Positions 26,649-35,660 are shown, counted from the stretch's first letter. The stretch: DNA of 64,000 bases from an uncultured Sphingomonadaceae bacterium (GCA_947493325.1 CANLQI010000001.1:1565375-1629374), one strand, 5' to 3'. Made by a program: numbers and translations. The notes: generated by a model not told the origin, from the letters alone.

Positions 26649-28220
26649 CTATTCGGATATGCTGGTGGCGGTAGTTTCGGTATCCGGCGGCAGCCAGCCC
26701 AGCCGCACCTGATTTGCGCCTGCACCGCCTGGGCGCAGTGCGCAGGCGACGTTTTTCGCTTTCAGCAGTTCCAGCACCCGCGCACCGTTGCGGCCACCGC
26801 CCTGCACGCCAAGCGGCGCATCCACTCGCTGCGATGCCCAGGCGGCAAGCTCCAGATTGCGCGCGCCAGCCGCCGTTGGTTCGCCATTTTCCATTGTTAT
26901 TACCGGCAGCGCATTTGCGGGCGGTTCAATCACAATCGTCCAGCCTTCCTCCAATGCTTCCGCGCGTTTTTCTAGCGTATAATATGTTTCGAGCGTCGCA
27001 CCGGGGAGCTTTCTGGCTTTTACCACCGCGCGTTTTGCCTGACGGTCAATCAGGACATCCTGCGGCGCAACACCGGCAATCAGCGACAGTCTTTGCGCCA
27101 TTTCGGTCAGTTCCTGTTCCTGCGCCGCGACCTGCGCACGCGCATTGGCCGCCGCAATTTCCGCCGCTTCTGCATCACCTGTATCTGTGCCAACGCGGAA
27201 CTGGCTGATCTTTACTTCAACATCCTTACCCAGCAGCTGTTTCATGGATTTGGCCGAGCGGTCTTCTGCATCGGCACGAAAAACTGGTGTAAAAACAGTC
27301 GCATTGACGGCCAGCGGATCGCTCCCGAAGTCCAGATCGATCTGGCTGAGCCGCGCATCATCGCCAAACTCATCTTTCACCACACTGGTTGCCGTGCGCG
27401 TGGCGTTTGACTCCCATGCAATCTGCCGCAGCGAAAATCCGAGCGGCACCGCGAGCGCGATAAAAACAAGCACCGTAACAATTGCCTGCAGCTTTGTATG
27501 ATTGTCGGACAGCCTGCTGCGAAATCCATATAGCCGCGCCATGACGGCGGCGGTGAGCGCAATGGTCATAAGGTTGGTAAAATACAGCAGCAGCGCGCCG
27601 CCAAATATGGTCCAGTTAAGCGTGGCCAGCCCGAAACCGACAACCGCCAACGGCGGCATTAGCGCGGTGGCAATCGCCACACCGACAATCGTGCCTTCAC
27701 GCCCGCGCACCATCGAATATGCACCCGCCAGTGCCGAAAACAGCGCCACACCCAAATCAAACAGATTGGGCCGTATCCGCGCCGCAATCTCATCGGTCAC
27801 ATTTTGCAGCGGCGACATCATCACGATCAGCGCGCAAAACAGCACCGATATAACGGTGCCCATGACCAGTGCGTAGGCGGATTGTTTGCCCCATTGCGCA
27901 TCGCCAATCGCCAGCGCAAAGCCGGCCCCCATCATCGGTCCGAGCAGCGGCGACAACAGCATTGCGCCGATCACCACCGCGGGCGAGGACAGAAGTAAGC
28001 CAAGTATCGCGATACCGGCCGACATCAGCAGCATGAACGCATAGCGCAGTGACCAACCCGATTCTTCACGCACTTTGTCAATCACCGCGCGCTGCTTGAT
28101 CTCCTGACGCACACCTTTGCGCCACCAACTGGCAAAGGCGTCCCAGCTCGCTTTCAGCGGATTGCTGGAAATCTCCTGCGGCGAAGGTTCAACGGCGGTC
28201 TTGCTGTTCGAAATAGGCAT
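26649..28220 (-). CDS. DUF389 (TIGR00341-type) membrane protein
   Basis: 523-residue membrane protein. The DUF389 domain spans about residues 45-260 with several helices; SSPAVVIGAMLLSPLLGPMMGAG (read in two parts) and ATALMPPLAVVGFGLA are the family blocks. The C-terminal 230 residues form a soluble, extracytoplasmic-looking domain with a helical section around 345-375 (AAEIAAANARAQVAAQEQEL) and an OmpA/BON-like alpha-beta pattern (DVLIDRQAKRAVVKARKLPG). Function is not known. No clear ribosome site before the ATG. Confidence 0.85.
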   Translation of the reverse strand: MPISNSKTAVEPSPQEISSNPLKASWDAFASWWRKGVRQEIKQRAVIDKVREESGWSLRYAFMLLMSAGIAILGLLLSSPAVVIGAMLLSPLLGPMMGAGFALAIGDAQWGKQSAYALVMGTVISVLFCALIVMMSPLQNVTDEIAARIRPNLFDLGVALFSALAGAYSMVRGREGTIVGVAIATALMPPLAVVGFGLATLNWTIFGGALLLYFTNLMTIALTAAVMARLYGFRSRLSDNHTKLQAIVTVLVFIALAVPLGFSLRQIAWESNATRTATSVVKDEFGDDARLSQIDLDFGSDPLAVNATVFTPVFRADAEDRSAKSMKQLLGKDVEVKISQFRVGTDTGDAEAAEIAAANARAQVAAQEQELTEMAQRLSLIAGVAPQDVLIDRQAKRAVVKARKLPGATLETYYTLEKRAEALEEGWTIVIEPPANALPVITMENGEPTAAGARNLELAAWASQRVDAPLGVQGGGRNGARVLELLKAKNVACALRPGGAGANQVRLGWLPPDTETTATSISE

Positions 28221-28321
28221 AAGGCCAAGTTAGCCGTAATTTGAATGGCATGGAAGTGGAGATTGTTTTATAAAACCGCTTTTAAGTCTTTGCCAAGGCT
28301 CGCTGCTGATTTTGAACTATA

Positions 28322-29155
28322 TCAGGTGGTCTTGTAAAAATACCATCCATCTCCAAGCGGTTCTATCCAAATATATTCTGATGCACTTATTTCCGGCACT
28401 GCATCCGGTTCAGCATGGAGATATCCAACGGAATTATCCAATATCCCGCCAATATTAACATTAAAGACTCCATTATCCTCTTGATACGCCACATTGAGAA
28501 ACAGTCGCTCCACAATTTCATCGGCTTCAGGAACGTTAGAGCGCCATTTTGATATACCGTCATTCTCTTCGTCAAAATGAGAAAACTTCGGTTGCAGAGA
28601 TCGCAAGTAATTCAACTCTTTCTTGTTAGTTTCAAACCATTTTAACAGATCAGCATCTGTGCTGGTTATTAAGATGATATTTTGGACAGTAGCTTCTTGA
28701 TCGTGTGTTCTTTTCTCCATTGTTTGCAAGCTCTCTTTAAGCTTGATTACAAACAAGGGTAATGCCAAAGCACGCAGACTTTCTATCTTCCAGTTTCCTT
28801 CTTCGCGGGCTAGGAAAAAATAGTAATCCTGTTTATCCGGCCCCAAAAGCATTCGGCCAACCGCTCGGTTTTGTTTCAGCATGATAATCTTGTCTGAAGA
28901 TGATACAGGTACCGGAGCCTCGAATTGAAGATCTTTCAACTCACCTCTCAGGATATCCGCTTCCATTAATGCATCATTATCACCTTCGGAACTAAGGCTG
29001 GCAAATTTGTCCAAAACCGCTTTTACCGGAACAGTATTTGCATCTGGCACCAGATTTGCCTGCGCACCAACTTGGAAAGTGGTAGCAGCCAGAATGATCA
29101 TACAAATGAAAAGCGCAAAAAAGACGCGAAAACCAATTTTGCGCAATTCAATCAT
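28322..29155 (-). CDS. Secreted protein of unknown function
   Basis: 277 residues; I do not recognise it. Residues about 8-32 form a signal peptide ([21 protein letters not shown] ends in an AQA site). The mature part is mixed alpha-beta, with a helix around 140-160 and several aromatic residues near the C-terminus ([17 protein letters not shown]). A TTG three bases earlier (29158) is also in frame, but the ATG at 29155 is preferred. It starts 4 bases after the acnA stop and could be read with acnA. Its base composition is lower in GC than acnA, suggesting a later addition. Confidence 0.72.
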   Translation of the reverse strand: MIELRKIGFRVFFALFICMIILAATTFQVGAQANLVPDANTVPVKAVLDKFASLSSEGDNDALMEADILRGELKDLQFEAPVPVSSSDKIIMLKQNRAVGRMLLGPDKQDYYFFLAREEGNWKIESLRALALPLFVIKLKESLQTMEKRTHDQEATVQNIILITSTDADLLKWFETNKKELNYLRSLQPKFSHFDEENDGISKWRSNVPEADEIVERLFLNVAYQEDNGVFNVNIGGILDNSVGYLHAEPDAVPEISASEYIWIEPLGDGWYFYKTT

Positions 29156-29159
29156 CAAT

Positions 29160-31838
29160 CTACTTCGCCAGGTTCCTCAGCACATAGTGCAAGATACCGC
29201 CGTTCAGGAAATATTCCATCTCGTTCGCGGTATCGATGCGGCATTTGGTCATGAAGGTGGATGTCGTGCCATCGGCGCGGGTCATTTCAACTTCGACGTC
29301 CTGCAATGGTGTCAGCTCGGACACGCCCTTGATCGAAAAGCTCTCGCTGCCATCCAGGCTGAGTGTATTGCGGTCCACGCCCTCGGCAAACTGCAGCGGC
29401 AGCACACCCATACCGACCAGGTTGGAACGGTGAATGCGCTCATAGCTTTCCACGATCACGGCTTTCACGCCGAGCAGATTGGTGCCCTTCGCCGCCCAGT
29501 CGCGTGAGGAACCGGTGCCGTACTGTTCGCCGCCAATCACCACCAGCTGCGTGCCATCGGCCTTATGCCGCATCGCCGCGTCATAGATCGGCATGACTTC
29601 ACCGTTATATTTGGTGTAGCCGCCCTCTTTGCCGTCCGCCATTTCGTTCTTGATGCGGATATTGGCGAAAGTGCCGCGCATCATCACTTCATGGTTGCCG
29701 CGGCGTGAGCCGTAGGAGTTGAAATCCTGCTTCGCAACCTGATGCGATTGCAGATATTCACCCGCCGGGCTGTCCTGCTTGATCGCACCTGCCGGCGAGA
29801 TATGGTCAGTGGTGATGCTGTCGCCGAGCAGCGCCAGCACTTTCGCGTCGGTAATATCCGCCACCGGCGCGGGCGTCATATCCATGCCCTCAAAATAAGG
29901 CGGATTGGCGACATAGGTCGAGCCCGCGCGCCATTGGTACGTATCGCCGCCCGCCACATCGATATCCTGCCACGCGGCATCGCCGTCATAGACATTGGCA
30001 TAGCGGCTCATAAACATATCGCGGCTGACCGCGCCCTGCATCGCCGCGCTGACTTCGTCATTGCTGGGCCAGATGTCTTTCAGATAGACATCCGCGCCAT
30101 CGCTGCCCTGCCCGATCGGCGTTTCGTACATATCCTCGCGCACTGTGCCTTTCAGCGCATAGGCGACCACCAGCGGCGGGGACGCCAGATAGTTGGCCTG
30201 CACGTCCTGGCTCACGCGGCCTTCGAAATTGCGGTTGCCCGAAAGAACAGACGCCGCGACCAGGCCATTGTCATTAATCGCTTTGGAAATCGGCGCGGGC
30301 AAAGGTCCGGAATTGCCGATACAGGTCGTGCAGCCATAGCCGACCAGATTGAAACCGAGATAGTTGAGGTCTTCGCTCAAACCCGCCTTGTCCAGATAAT
30401 CGGTCACCACCTGTGACCCCGGCGCAAGCGACGATTTCACCCAAGGCTTACGCTGAAGGCCGCGTTCTCGCGCCTTGCGCGCCACCAGACCCGCGGCGAT
30501 CAGCACGCTGGGGTTGGAGGTGTTGGTGCAGCTGGTAATCGCCGCAATCGCAACATCGCCGTGCCCGAAGTCATAGTCTTCGCCATCAACGGCCGTGCGG
30601 CCCTTCGCATCGTCCGCACCAAACACTTCGCCCAGATCGCGGTTAAATCCTTCGTCCAGATCCGCCATCGACACGCGCTGCTGCGGCAGTTTCGGACCCG
30701 ACAGCGATGGCACAACGCTGGTCATGTCCAGCTCCAGCGTCTTGGTATAGACCGCTTCGGGCGCATCATCGAGCCGCCAGAAACCCTGCGCCTTCGCATA
30801 GGCTTCGGTGAGCGCGATATCGTCTTCGCTGCGGCCCGTCAGGCGCAGATAGTCGAGTGTCTTGTCATCAATCGGGAAATAACCGCAGGTCGCGCCATAT
30901 TCGGGCGCCATATTGGCAATGGTCGCACGGTCGGCCAGCGAAAGCGCCGCCACACCCGGTCCGTAAAATTCCACAAAGCGCCCGACAACGCCCACTTCGC
31001 GCAGCATCTGCACACAGGTGAGCACCAGATCGGTCGCGGTAATGCCTTCGGCCAGCTCGCCGGTCAGTTTGAACCCGACCACTTCGGGGATCAGCATCGA
31101 CACCGGTTGCCCCAGCATCGCCGCCTCTGCCTCAATACCGCCCACGCCCCAGCCGAGCACGCCCAGCCCGTTGATCATCGTCGTGTGGCTGTCCGTGCCC
31201 ACGCATGTGTCGGGATAGGCCACCCGCGCACCGCTCGCGTCTTTCGAAGACCATACGGCCTTGGCAATATTTTCCAGGTTCACCTGATGGCAGATGCCCG
31301 TGCCGGGAGGGACCACGGAGAAATTGTCGAACGCTTTCGATCCCCATTTCAGGAATTCATAGCGTTCCATATTGCGCTGATATTCGAGCGCGACGTTATT
31401 TTCAAAAGCCTGCGGCGTACCGAATTCGTCGACCATGACCGAGTGATCGATGACAAGATGCACCGGCACCTGCGGGTTGATTTTCTGCGCGTCACCGCCC
31501 AGCGCCTTGATCCCGTCGCGCATCGCGGCCAGGTCGACCACGGCAGGCACACCGGTAAAATCCTGCATGAGCACGCGGGCCGGGCGATACTGAATCTCCG
31601 CGTCAGAACGCGCGTCCTTCTGCCAGTCCACCACCGCCTGCGCATCATCGGTGGAGACCGTATGGCCCCCATCTTCAAAGCGCAGCATATTTTCAAGCAG
31701 GACTTTCAGCGTAAACGGCAACCGCGAAATATCACCCAGCTTTTCCGCGGCCTTGGAAAGCGAATAAAACGCAACGCTCTCCCCCCCCACATCCATAATA
31801 TCGCGCGTGCCAAGTGTGTCGTTGCCGGTGGTCGTCAT
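29160..31838 (-). CDS. acnA: Aconitate hydratase A
   Basis: 892-residue [4Fe-4S] enzyme converting citrate to isocitrate in the citric acid cycle. The cluster cysteines are visible in [12 protein letters not shown] and in [14 protein letters not shown]; the swivel domain shows [20 protein letters not shown] (in parts) and [14 protein letters not shown]. Length and motifs are those of the AcnA/IRP group, not AcnB. GAAGGAT lies before the ATG. Upstream, the border to the imported SLATT-RT segment begins about 150 bases away. Confidence 0.98.
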   Translation of the reverse strand: MTTTGNDTLGTRDIMDVGGESVAFYSLSKAAEKLGDISRLPFTLKVLLENMLRFEDGGHTVSTDDAQAVVDWQKDARSDAEIQYRPARVLMQDFTGVPAVVDLAAMRDGIKALGGDAQKINPQVPVHLVIDHSVMVDEFGTPQAFENNVALEYQRNMERYEFLKWGSKAFDNFSVVPPGTGICHQVNLENIAKAVWSSKDASGARVAYPDTCVGTDSHTTMINGLGVLGWGVGGIEAEAAMLGQPVSMLIPEVVGFKLTGELAEGITATDLVLTCVQMLREVGVVGRFVEFYGPGVAALSLADRATIANMAPEYGATCGYFPIDDKTLDYLRLTGRSEDDIALTEAYAKAQGFWRLDDAPEAVYTKTLELDMTSVVPSLSGPKLPQQRVSMADLDEGFNRDLGEVFGADDAKGRTAVDGEDYDFGHGDVAIAAITSCTNTSNPSVLIAAGLVARKARERGLQRKPWVKSSLAPGSQVVTDYLDKAGLSEDLNYLGFNLVGYGCTTCIGNSGPLPAPISKAINDNGLVAASVLSGNRNFEGRVSQDVQANYLASPPLVVAYALKGTVREDMYETPIGQGSDGADVYLKDIWPSNDEVSAAMQGAVSRDMFMSRYANVYDGDAAWQDIDVAGGDTYQWRAGSTYVANPPYFEGMDMTPAPVADITDAKVLALLGDSITTDHISPAGAIKQDSPAGEYLQSHQVAKQDFNSYGSRRGNHEVMMRGTFANIRIKNEMADGKEGGYTKYNGEVMPIYDAAMRHKADGTQLVVIGGEQYGTGSSRDWAAKGTNLLGVKAVIVESYERIHRSNLVGMGVLPLQFAEGVDRNTLSLDGSESFSIKGVSELTPLQDVEVEMTRADGTTSTFMTKCRIDTANEMEYFLNGGILHYVLRNLAK

Positions 31839-32001
31839 AAAAAATCCTTCGTCTTAACCTAATGGGTCTTAAAGTGGTACTTTAAGCCGTTTTGGGGAAT
31901 GTGTGCGAAGGGACGGAGAAACCGCAGCCAAGGCGCACAAAACGGGCATAAAGCCATGTGAATCGATGGTTCGAATGTGGTTTAGCGGATGTAAGGGGAG
32001 A

Positions 32002-32100
32002 GTGGAAGGGGGGAGTGTAAGAACCAAAACAATACTTCTAGAAATAGTCTTAGCAGCCTCCTTATGCTTCCTTATTTACTTGATACCACTACTTTTCTAA
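32002..32100 (+). CDS. Possible 32-residue single-helix membrane peptide
   Basis: GTG at 32002 with AAGGGGAGA directly before it opens a 32-residue frame: a short basic start (RTKT) and then one strongly hydrophobic helix (ILLEIVLAASLCFLIYLI) to the stop. It ends just before the RNA element of the RT operon. Short hydrophobic frames arise by chance in AT-rich DNA, so this is a weak call. If real, it could be a small toxin-like component. Confidence 0.25.
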   Translation: MEGGSVRTKTILLEIVLAASLCFLIYLIPLLF

Positions 32101-32103
32101 CAT
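32075..32103 (+). promoter_or_regulatory. Candidate promoter of the ncRNA-SLATT-RT operon
   Basis: TTTACT (32075-32080), a 17-base spacer and TAACAT (32098-32103); each box matches the sigma-70 consensus at 4 of 6 positions. Transcription would begin about 32110, right at the foot of the predicted RNA helix (32114). The boxes are weak; the position is what makes it attractive. Confidence 0.4.
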
Positions 32104-32113
32104 ATCCAAATTT

Positions 32114-32242
32114 TGCGTGGGCGCAGTAGCGCAAGCTGCTAGTTCAAGAAATTGGGCTCAACTTATCTAGTGAGATTTATCTCAGTGAAAGCTACCTTGT
32201 TCATACAGGGTGTAGATGCTTCCAAATATAAGCGCCCACGCA
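32114..32242 (+). ncRNA. Candidate structured RNA in front of the SLATT-reverse transcriptase genes
   Basis: An 11-bp perfect helix pairs TGCGTGGGCGC (32114-32124) with GCGCCCACGCA (32232-32242). Inside are three hairpins: AGTAGC-GCAA-GCTGCT (32125-32140, one G-U pair, GNRA tetraloop, stacked directly on the closing helix), TGAGAT-TT-ATCTCA (32171-32184), and ACCTTG-TTCATA-CAGGGT (32194-32211, one G-U pair). The GC-rich closing helix stands out in AT-rich surroundings. It ends 17 bases before the SLATT start codon. Defence reverse transcriptases such as DRT2 and DRT9 use a noncoding RNA coded beside them; this is inferred to be the equivalent here. Confidence 0.6.
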
Positions 32243-32259
32243 CACATTACGGGGGAATA

Positions 32260-32865
32260 ATGACAGAAGATACTGATGATGACACGCCAGAGTTAACTGC
32301 CGATAGCGACATGGACGATATCTGGATAACGAGCAAAGTCCGTATGGTTGCAGAACGGCGCTATAAAAAATATGCTTTTTGGTCACATATATTATTAACG
32401 TACTACGCTTTAATGGTAATAATAATCTCTCTTTTAGAGAGGTCTAATGGAGATATTTCTGAAAACACAATTTTCTTAAATTACAACATTGTTATTTCTA
32501 TAATACTCTTAATTTTTACTTTAATAACGTACGGTTTTAAATTCGAAGAACAATCATATAGGCATAGAGATTGTTATTTGCGCCTTCAAAGACTTTTAAA
32601 AACAAGGGGCAGATCAAGTACAGTAAAAGTACATGAGAAATATATGGACATTCTTGAAGGATATCCAAATCATGCGGATATTGATTACGAAGTTTTTCTC
32701 TATAATCACATTATTGTGCAAAAAAAAGAACTTACGTTTTCTGGAAACAAGGTTAAATTAACTTGCTATAATTGGATAAGCATTGGAGTTAGGACTTTTT
32801 TTTATTATGGTGTTATTGGCGTACTGATTTATTTTCCACTAAGGTTTATTACATCATATGGATGA
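32260..32865 (+). CDS. SLATT-type two/three-helix membrane effector
   Basis: 201 residues. An acidic N-terminus (1-20) is followed by the SLATT core: RMVAERRYKKYAFWSH (about 28-43), helix 1 at 41-59, helix 2 at 73-92, then a charged helix with QSYRHRDCYLRLQRLL and the family-like EGYPNHADIDYEVF (133-146). A third hydrophobic segment at 175-193 ends the protein. SLATT proteins are membrane effectors thought to form pores in conflict systems; one SLATT family is recalled as RT-associated (SLATT_5). The frame is open upstream to 32152, but GGGGG before the ATG at 32260 and the RNA element upstream decide the start. It overlaps the RT gene by 8 bases. Confidence 0.75.
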   Translation: MTEDTDDDTPELTADSDMDDIWITSKVRMVAERRYKKYAFWSHILLTYYALMVIIISLLERSNGDISENTIFLNYNIVISIILLIFTLITYGFKFEEQSYRHRDCYLRLQRLLKTRGRSSTVKVHEKYMDILEGYPNHADIDYEVFLYNHIIVQKKELTFSGNKVKLTCYNWISIGVRTFFYYGVIGVLIYFPLRFITSYG

Positions 32866-34246
32866 TATATTTAATCAAAAACAAACCGCAAAAAGTCTTT
32901 TTGAGAATCATTTCTCACCGCAGGGATTGAAGACCATATATGAAACATCCATCCAAGGTTCAAAGGCGGTAGGCAAAGACGGTATTAAAAGAGGCCAATT
33001 TGAGAAGGTACTCGATCAAGAAATCGACTTGATTATCGAAAACGTCAACAAGTTAGAATACACTTTCACAGGATATAAAGAAAAATTAATTTCGAAAGGC
33101 GCGTATAAAAATCCCCGTCAAATTTCGATCCCAACTTTTCGTGACCGCCTTACTTTGCGCGGACTATACGAAGTGTTGATTGGTGTCTTTCCAGATGCGA
33201 AAATAGACCCACCATATAAATTTATAACTGACATCAGAAATCACTTGCAAACAGTGGGTAAAGATCATTCATTTTTGAGAATGGACGTGCAAAATTTTTA
33301 TCCTTCAATTTCTCATGAAATATTAATGGAACGGCTGCGGTCTCGGATCAGATCGGATCAGATTTTACAGCTTGCTGCAAATGCTATAAAAACACCTACT
33401 GGCATTAGAAACTGCTATGACAACCAAACTACTAAAGGGGTCCCCCAAGGCCTGAGTATCTCAAATATAGCATCATCGCTATATCTGCTAAATTTAGATA
33501 ATAAATACAAAAAGAGAACAACATATTTTAGATATGTTGATGATATCCTGATAATCTGTCCTTCGAGCCTCAGTTCGAAAATTTATAAGGATGTATATGT
33601 CGACCTAAAGAAATTAGACCTCGCTTCGCATACGATCAAAGAGACTAAAAACGCAAAATCGACAATACAATCTTTAGAGTCTGGCATTGATTATTTGGGT
33701 TTCAGCCTAGCAGTTTTATTTGACGTCCCTGATGATAAAAAGGTTTCGGTAGAGGTTAGAGAAAGCTCGTTTAAAAAAATGTTCAAGAACATAATGAATG
33801 TGTTCACATCTAACAAACATCATAAAAATATTGAACGTTTTATCTTTCGTCTTAACTTGAAGATTTCAGGGTGTATTTTCGATGGAAAAAGGCGCGGCTG
33901 GATGTTTTTCTTTTCTCAAACGCGCAACGTTTCACAGTTGAAACGGCTAGATGCATTTGTTTTTAAAATGCTAAAAAAATATGGTCTTTTAGAACACTCA
34001 CCTAGAATCAAAACATTCACAAAATCGTTTCACGAGATAATACATAATTACAACAATTCTGATTACTTTGAAAATTTTGATACATATAATGTTGAACAAA
34101 AAATTAGAGCTATATGCCTAGTCACTGGTAAACCTCGCGCAACTGTTGAAAGTTGGGACATTGATTATCTTAATGAACAATTTAAAAAATGTGCGCTCAA
34201 AGAAGTTGCACAATTAGAGAAAGATTTAAAGGAAGCGTTCTCTTAA
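32858..34246 (+). CDS. Reverse transcriptase of the defence (UG/Abi, DRT-like) kind
   Basis: 462-residue reverse transcriptase. Motifs in order: RQISIPTFRDRLTLRGLYEVL (87-107), motif A RMDVQNFYPSI with Asp143, motif B KGVPQGLSISN (193-203), motif C YVDD (226-229), motif E LGF (280-282). All catalytic residues are present. The last 170 residues are helical, basic and without group II intron maturase or endonuclease features; no intron, msr/msd of a retron, or variable-repeat target is seen. The start overlaps the SLATT gene by 8 bases, so the two are translationally coupled. Base composition is much more AT-rich than the chromosome. With SLATT as effector, this looks like an anti-phage abortive-infection system; the UG subgroup cannot be assigned by eye. 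Confidence 0.88.
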   Translation: MDDIFNQKQTAKSLFENHFSPQGLKTIYETSIQGSKAVGKDGIKRGQFEKVLDQEIDLIIENVNKLEYTFTGYKEKLISKGAYKNPRQISIPTFRDRLTLRGLYEVLIGVFPDAKIDPPYKFITDIRNHLQTVGKDHSFLRMDVQNFYPSISHEILMERLRSRIRSDQILQLAANAIKTPTGIRNCYDNQTTKGVPQGLSISNIASSLYLLNLDNKYKKRTTYFRYVDDILIICPSSLSSKIYKDVYVDLKKLDLASHTIKETKNAKSTIQSLESGIDYLGFSLAVLFDVPDDKKVSVEVRESSFKKMFKNIMNVFTSNKHHKNIERFIFRLNLKISGCIFDGKRRGWMFFFSQTRNVSQLKRLDAFVFKMLKKYGLLEHSPRIKTFTKSFHEIIHNYNNSDYFENFDTYNVEQKIRAICLVTGKPRATVESWDIDYLNEQFKKCALKEVAQLEKDLKEAFS

Positions 34247-34269
34247 ATCTTTTCTCTAAATACCCCCTG

Positions 34270-34311
34270 TCCTACACACCCCCTGCCCCGATACGGTCGC
34301 GCTATGTTTTG
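34270..34311. repeat. Direct repeat, left copy (42 bp)
   Basis: TCCTACACACCCCCTGCCC, then GATACGGTCGCG and ATGTTTTG. It matches 35213-35254 at 40 of 42 positions in the same orientation. The two copies bracket the nucleotidyltransferase module, and the left copy lies 24 bases after the RT stop. The rest of the 34312-34478 gap contains a dispersed repeat, CTTCGACAAGCTCAGGGTGA. Confidence 0.8.
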
Positions 34312-34478
34312 CAAATCCCACCAACCCGCGCCTGTTGTGGTCGCTAGCCTTGCCTTGTTCGCAATTCGCAGAATTCTGCCGCGCATAGGTGCGAACCTTC
34401 GACAAGCTCAGGGTGACTGTGGAATTGCAACAGGCTTCAGTTTATGGGCTAATAAAGTCTCGGTGGAAACAAACCAAT

Positions 34479-34661
34479 TCACCACTCCCCGCCCACATCC
34501 TTGATCGCGCGCAGCAAGGCTTTTTTGCTTTCCGTCCGGCGTGTCCCTGAATTGCGGGGGATAGCTAATGGCCCTGCCTCATTGCGGCGGCGTGCGACAT
34601 CGCGCGCGAAAGCTTCGAGCGTAATGGGCTTACTAGCCGGATTTGAGGGCTTTGACGCCAT
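34479..34661 (-). CDS. Small basic partner protein of the nucleotidyltransferase
   Basis: 60 residues, strongly basic, opening MASKPSNPASKP and ending TRRTESKKALLRAIKDVGGEW (in two parts). AGGTG is 4 bases before the ATG and the gene begins 19 bases after the nucleotidyltransferase stop, so the two form an operon. A frame extending to 34799 overlaps the upstream gene and is not used. No family is claimed; size, charge and position fit an antitoxin or accessory subunit. Confidence 0.65.
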   Translation of the reverse strand: MASKPSNPASKPITLEAFARDVARRRNEAGPLAIPRNSGTRRTESKKALLRAIKDVGGEW

Positions 34662-34680
34662 ATTCACCTGCGGTTTCGTG

Positions 34681-35187
34681 TTATATTCTTTCTTCCATAT
34701 AAGACATATCGGCATCTTTATAAAGAGTGAACAAAGCGCGGGCCTGTTCCAGAAGCTCTGGCGCTGTCCCCGATGCGTATTGGCCCATGCGGTCGGCAAT
34801 CAGGTCTTCAATACAGATTATACGCATATTCTCACCCTCAGCCGCGCTTATCAAGCGTACTTTATCAAGGCTTCCATGCCCGTCAAGTAAAGTAGAACTC
34901 ACTGTTTCAAAACCTATTTTGAGATCGGGATGCACCCAACCTTTCGTAAACTGCCCCGCGCCGGAAGGTTTTACAAATCCGTGCTCTATCATTGCATTTT
35001 CCAGCGCATCCTGACGTGTCACAACCAAATCAAAATCACCTGTGGCAATTGCGCCGTACGTGTATAATTCCACTGCTGCGCCGCCAACGAGAATTGGCGG
35101 ATTGAAACCAGCTTTTTCCATTGAAGCGCTGACTTTAGCGAATAATCGCAGCGCAGCTTCGAATTCGGGGCGGTAGGTTTGGATCAT
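34681..35187 (-). CDS. Nucleotidyltransferase-fold protein (DUF6036/AbiEii-like)
   Basis: 168 residues with the minimal nucleotidyltransferase pattern: PPILVGGAAVELYTYG (residues about 30-45) carries the G-G helix motif, and GDFDLVV (about 49-55) the D-x-D metal-binding pair; a later acidic residue lies in DLKIGFE. This fits the DUF6036/AbiEii-type group, members of which are toxins or antitoxins acting on tRNA or proteins, while others have no known role. It forms a pair with the small basic gene downstream and is enclosed by two 42-bp direct repeats. Confidence 0.72.
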   Translation of the reverse strand: MIQTYRPEFEAALRLFAKVSASMEKAGFNPPILVGGAAVELYTYGAIATGDFDLVVTRQDALENAMIEHGFVKPSGAGQFTKGWVHPDLKIGFETVSSTLLDGHGSLDKVRLISAAEGENMRIICIEDLIADRMGQYASGTAPELLEQARALFTLYKDADMSYMEERI

Positions 35188-35212
35188 ATATGCGTCATAG
35201 CAGTAAACATTT

Positions 35213-35254
35213 TCCTACACACCCCCTGCCCTGATACGGTCGCGCCATGTTTTG
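35213..35254. repeat. Direct repeat, right copy (42 bp)
   Basis: Second copy of the repeat at 34270-34311, same orientation, two differences. It lies 25 bases outside the nucleotidyltransferase start. Together the copies could be scars of insertion, recombination ends, or duplicated promoter regions. Confidence 0.8.
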
Positions 35255-35660
35255 GGAAAACCATATATATGGGTGCGGGCGTGTGCGCTGTGCGGGGATT
35301 TTGGCGGGTGTGACCTTTCCCGGACCCGGTGTGACCTTCCGGCGGGTACGGGGCGGGTTTTTGGGAGTTTTCCCCACTGTCCGGCCTTCTGTGCCCGTGC
35401 ATGGGCGGGACTTTCCGGGTTTTTGGCGCGGCGCCGGTCCGCGGCGTCTCCCAAATCCAACAGGATTATCCAACAAATGGCAGAGTCAACACGTTCCTGG
35501 GTGCGAAGCTATGCGAAGCTAAGAGTTGGATTTGGTGCCTATGCGGGCGCGGCTAACGGCTTTGTTTACTTTTTGTTAACCATCCTGCGCGATAGCTGGG
35601 GGTCTTGGGGAAAATGGCTCTATGCCGGGCAATGGGATGTCCGCGCGGCCATGATATGGG
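35255..35660. other. GC-rich segment with several open frames but no convincing gene
   Basis: The first 200 bases contain very few stop codons on either strand, so four overlapping frames stay open (starts near 35247 and 35252 on the plus strand, 35460 and 35476 on the minus strand). None shows domain features, and the proteins would be oddly rich in Gly, Arg, Pro and Phe. GTGTGACCTT occurs twice here. From about 35477 one plus frame codes a hydrophobic stretch, which could be a decayed membrane gene. Confidence 0.4.

Noticed and set aside
30561..31862. 433-codon frame antisense to acnA
   Set aside because: Shadow of the acnA codon pattern; product rich in His and Arg without domain.
32858..34246. 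Retron or group II intron interpretation of the reverse transcriptase
   Set aside because: No maturase or endonuclease domain, no intron boundary sequences, and the upstream RNA lacks the a1/a2 and msr/msd layout with branching guanosine; SLATT coupling fits a defence RT better.
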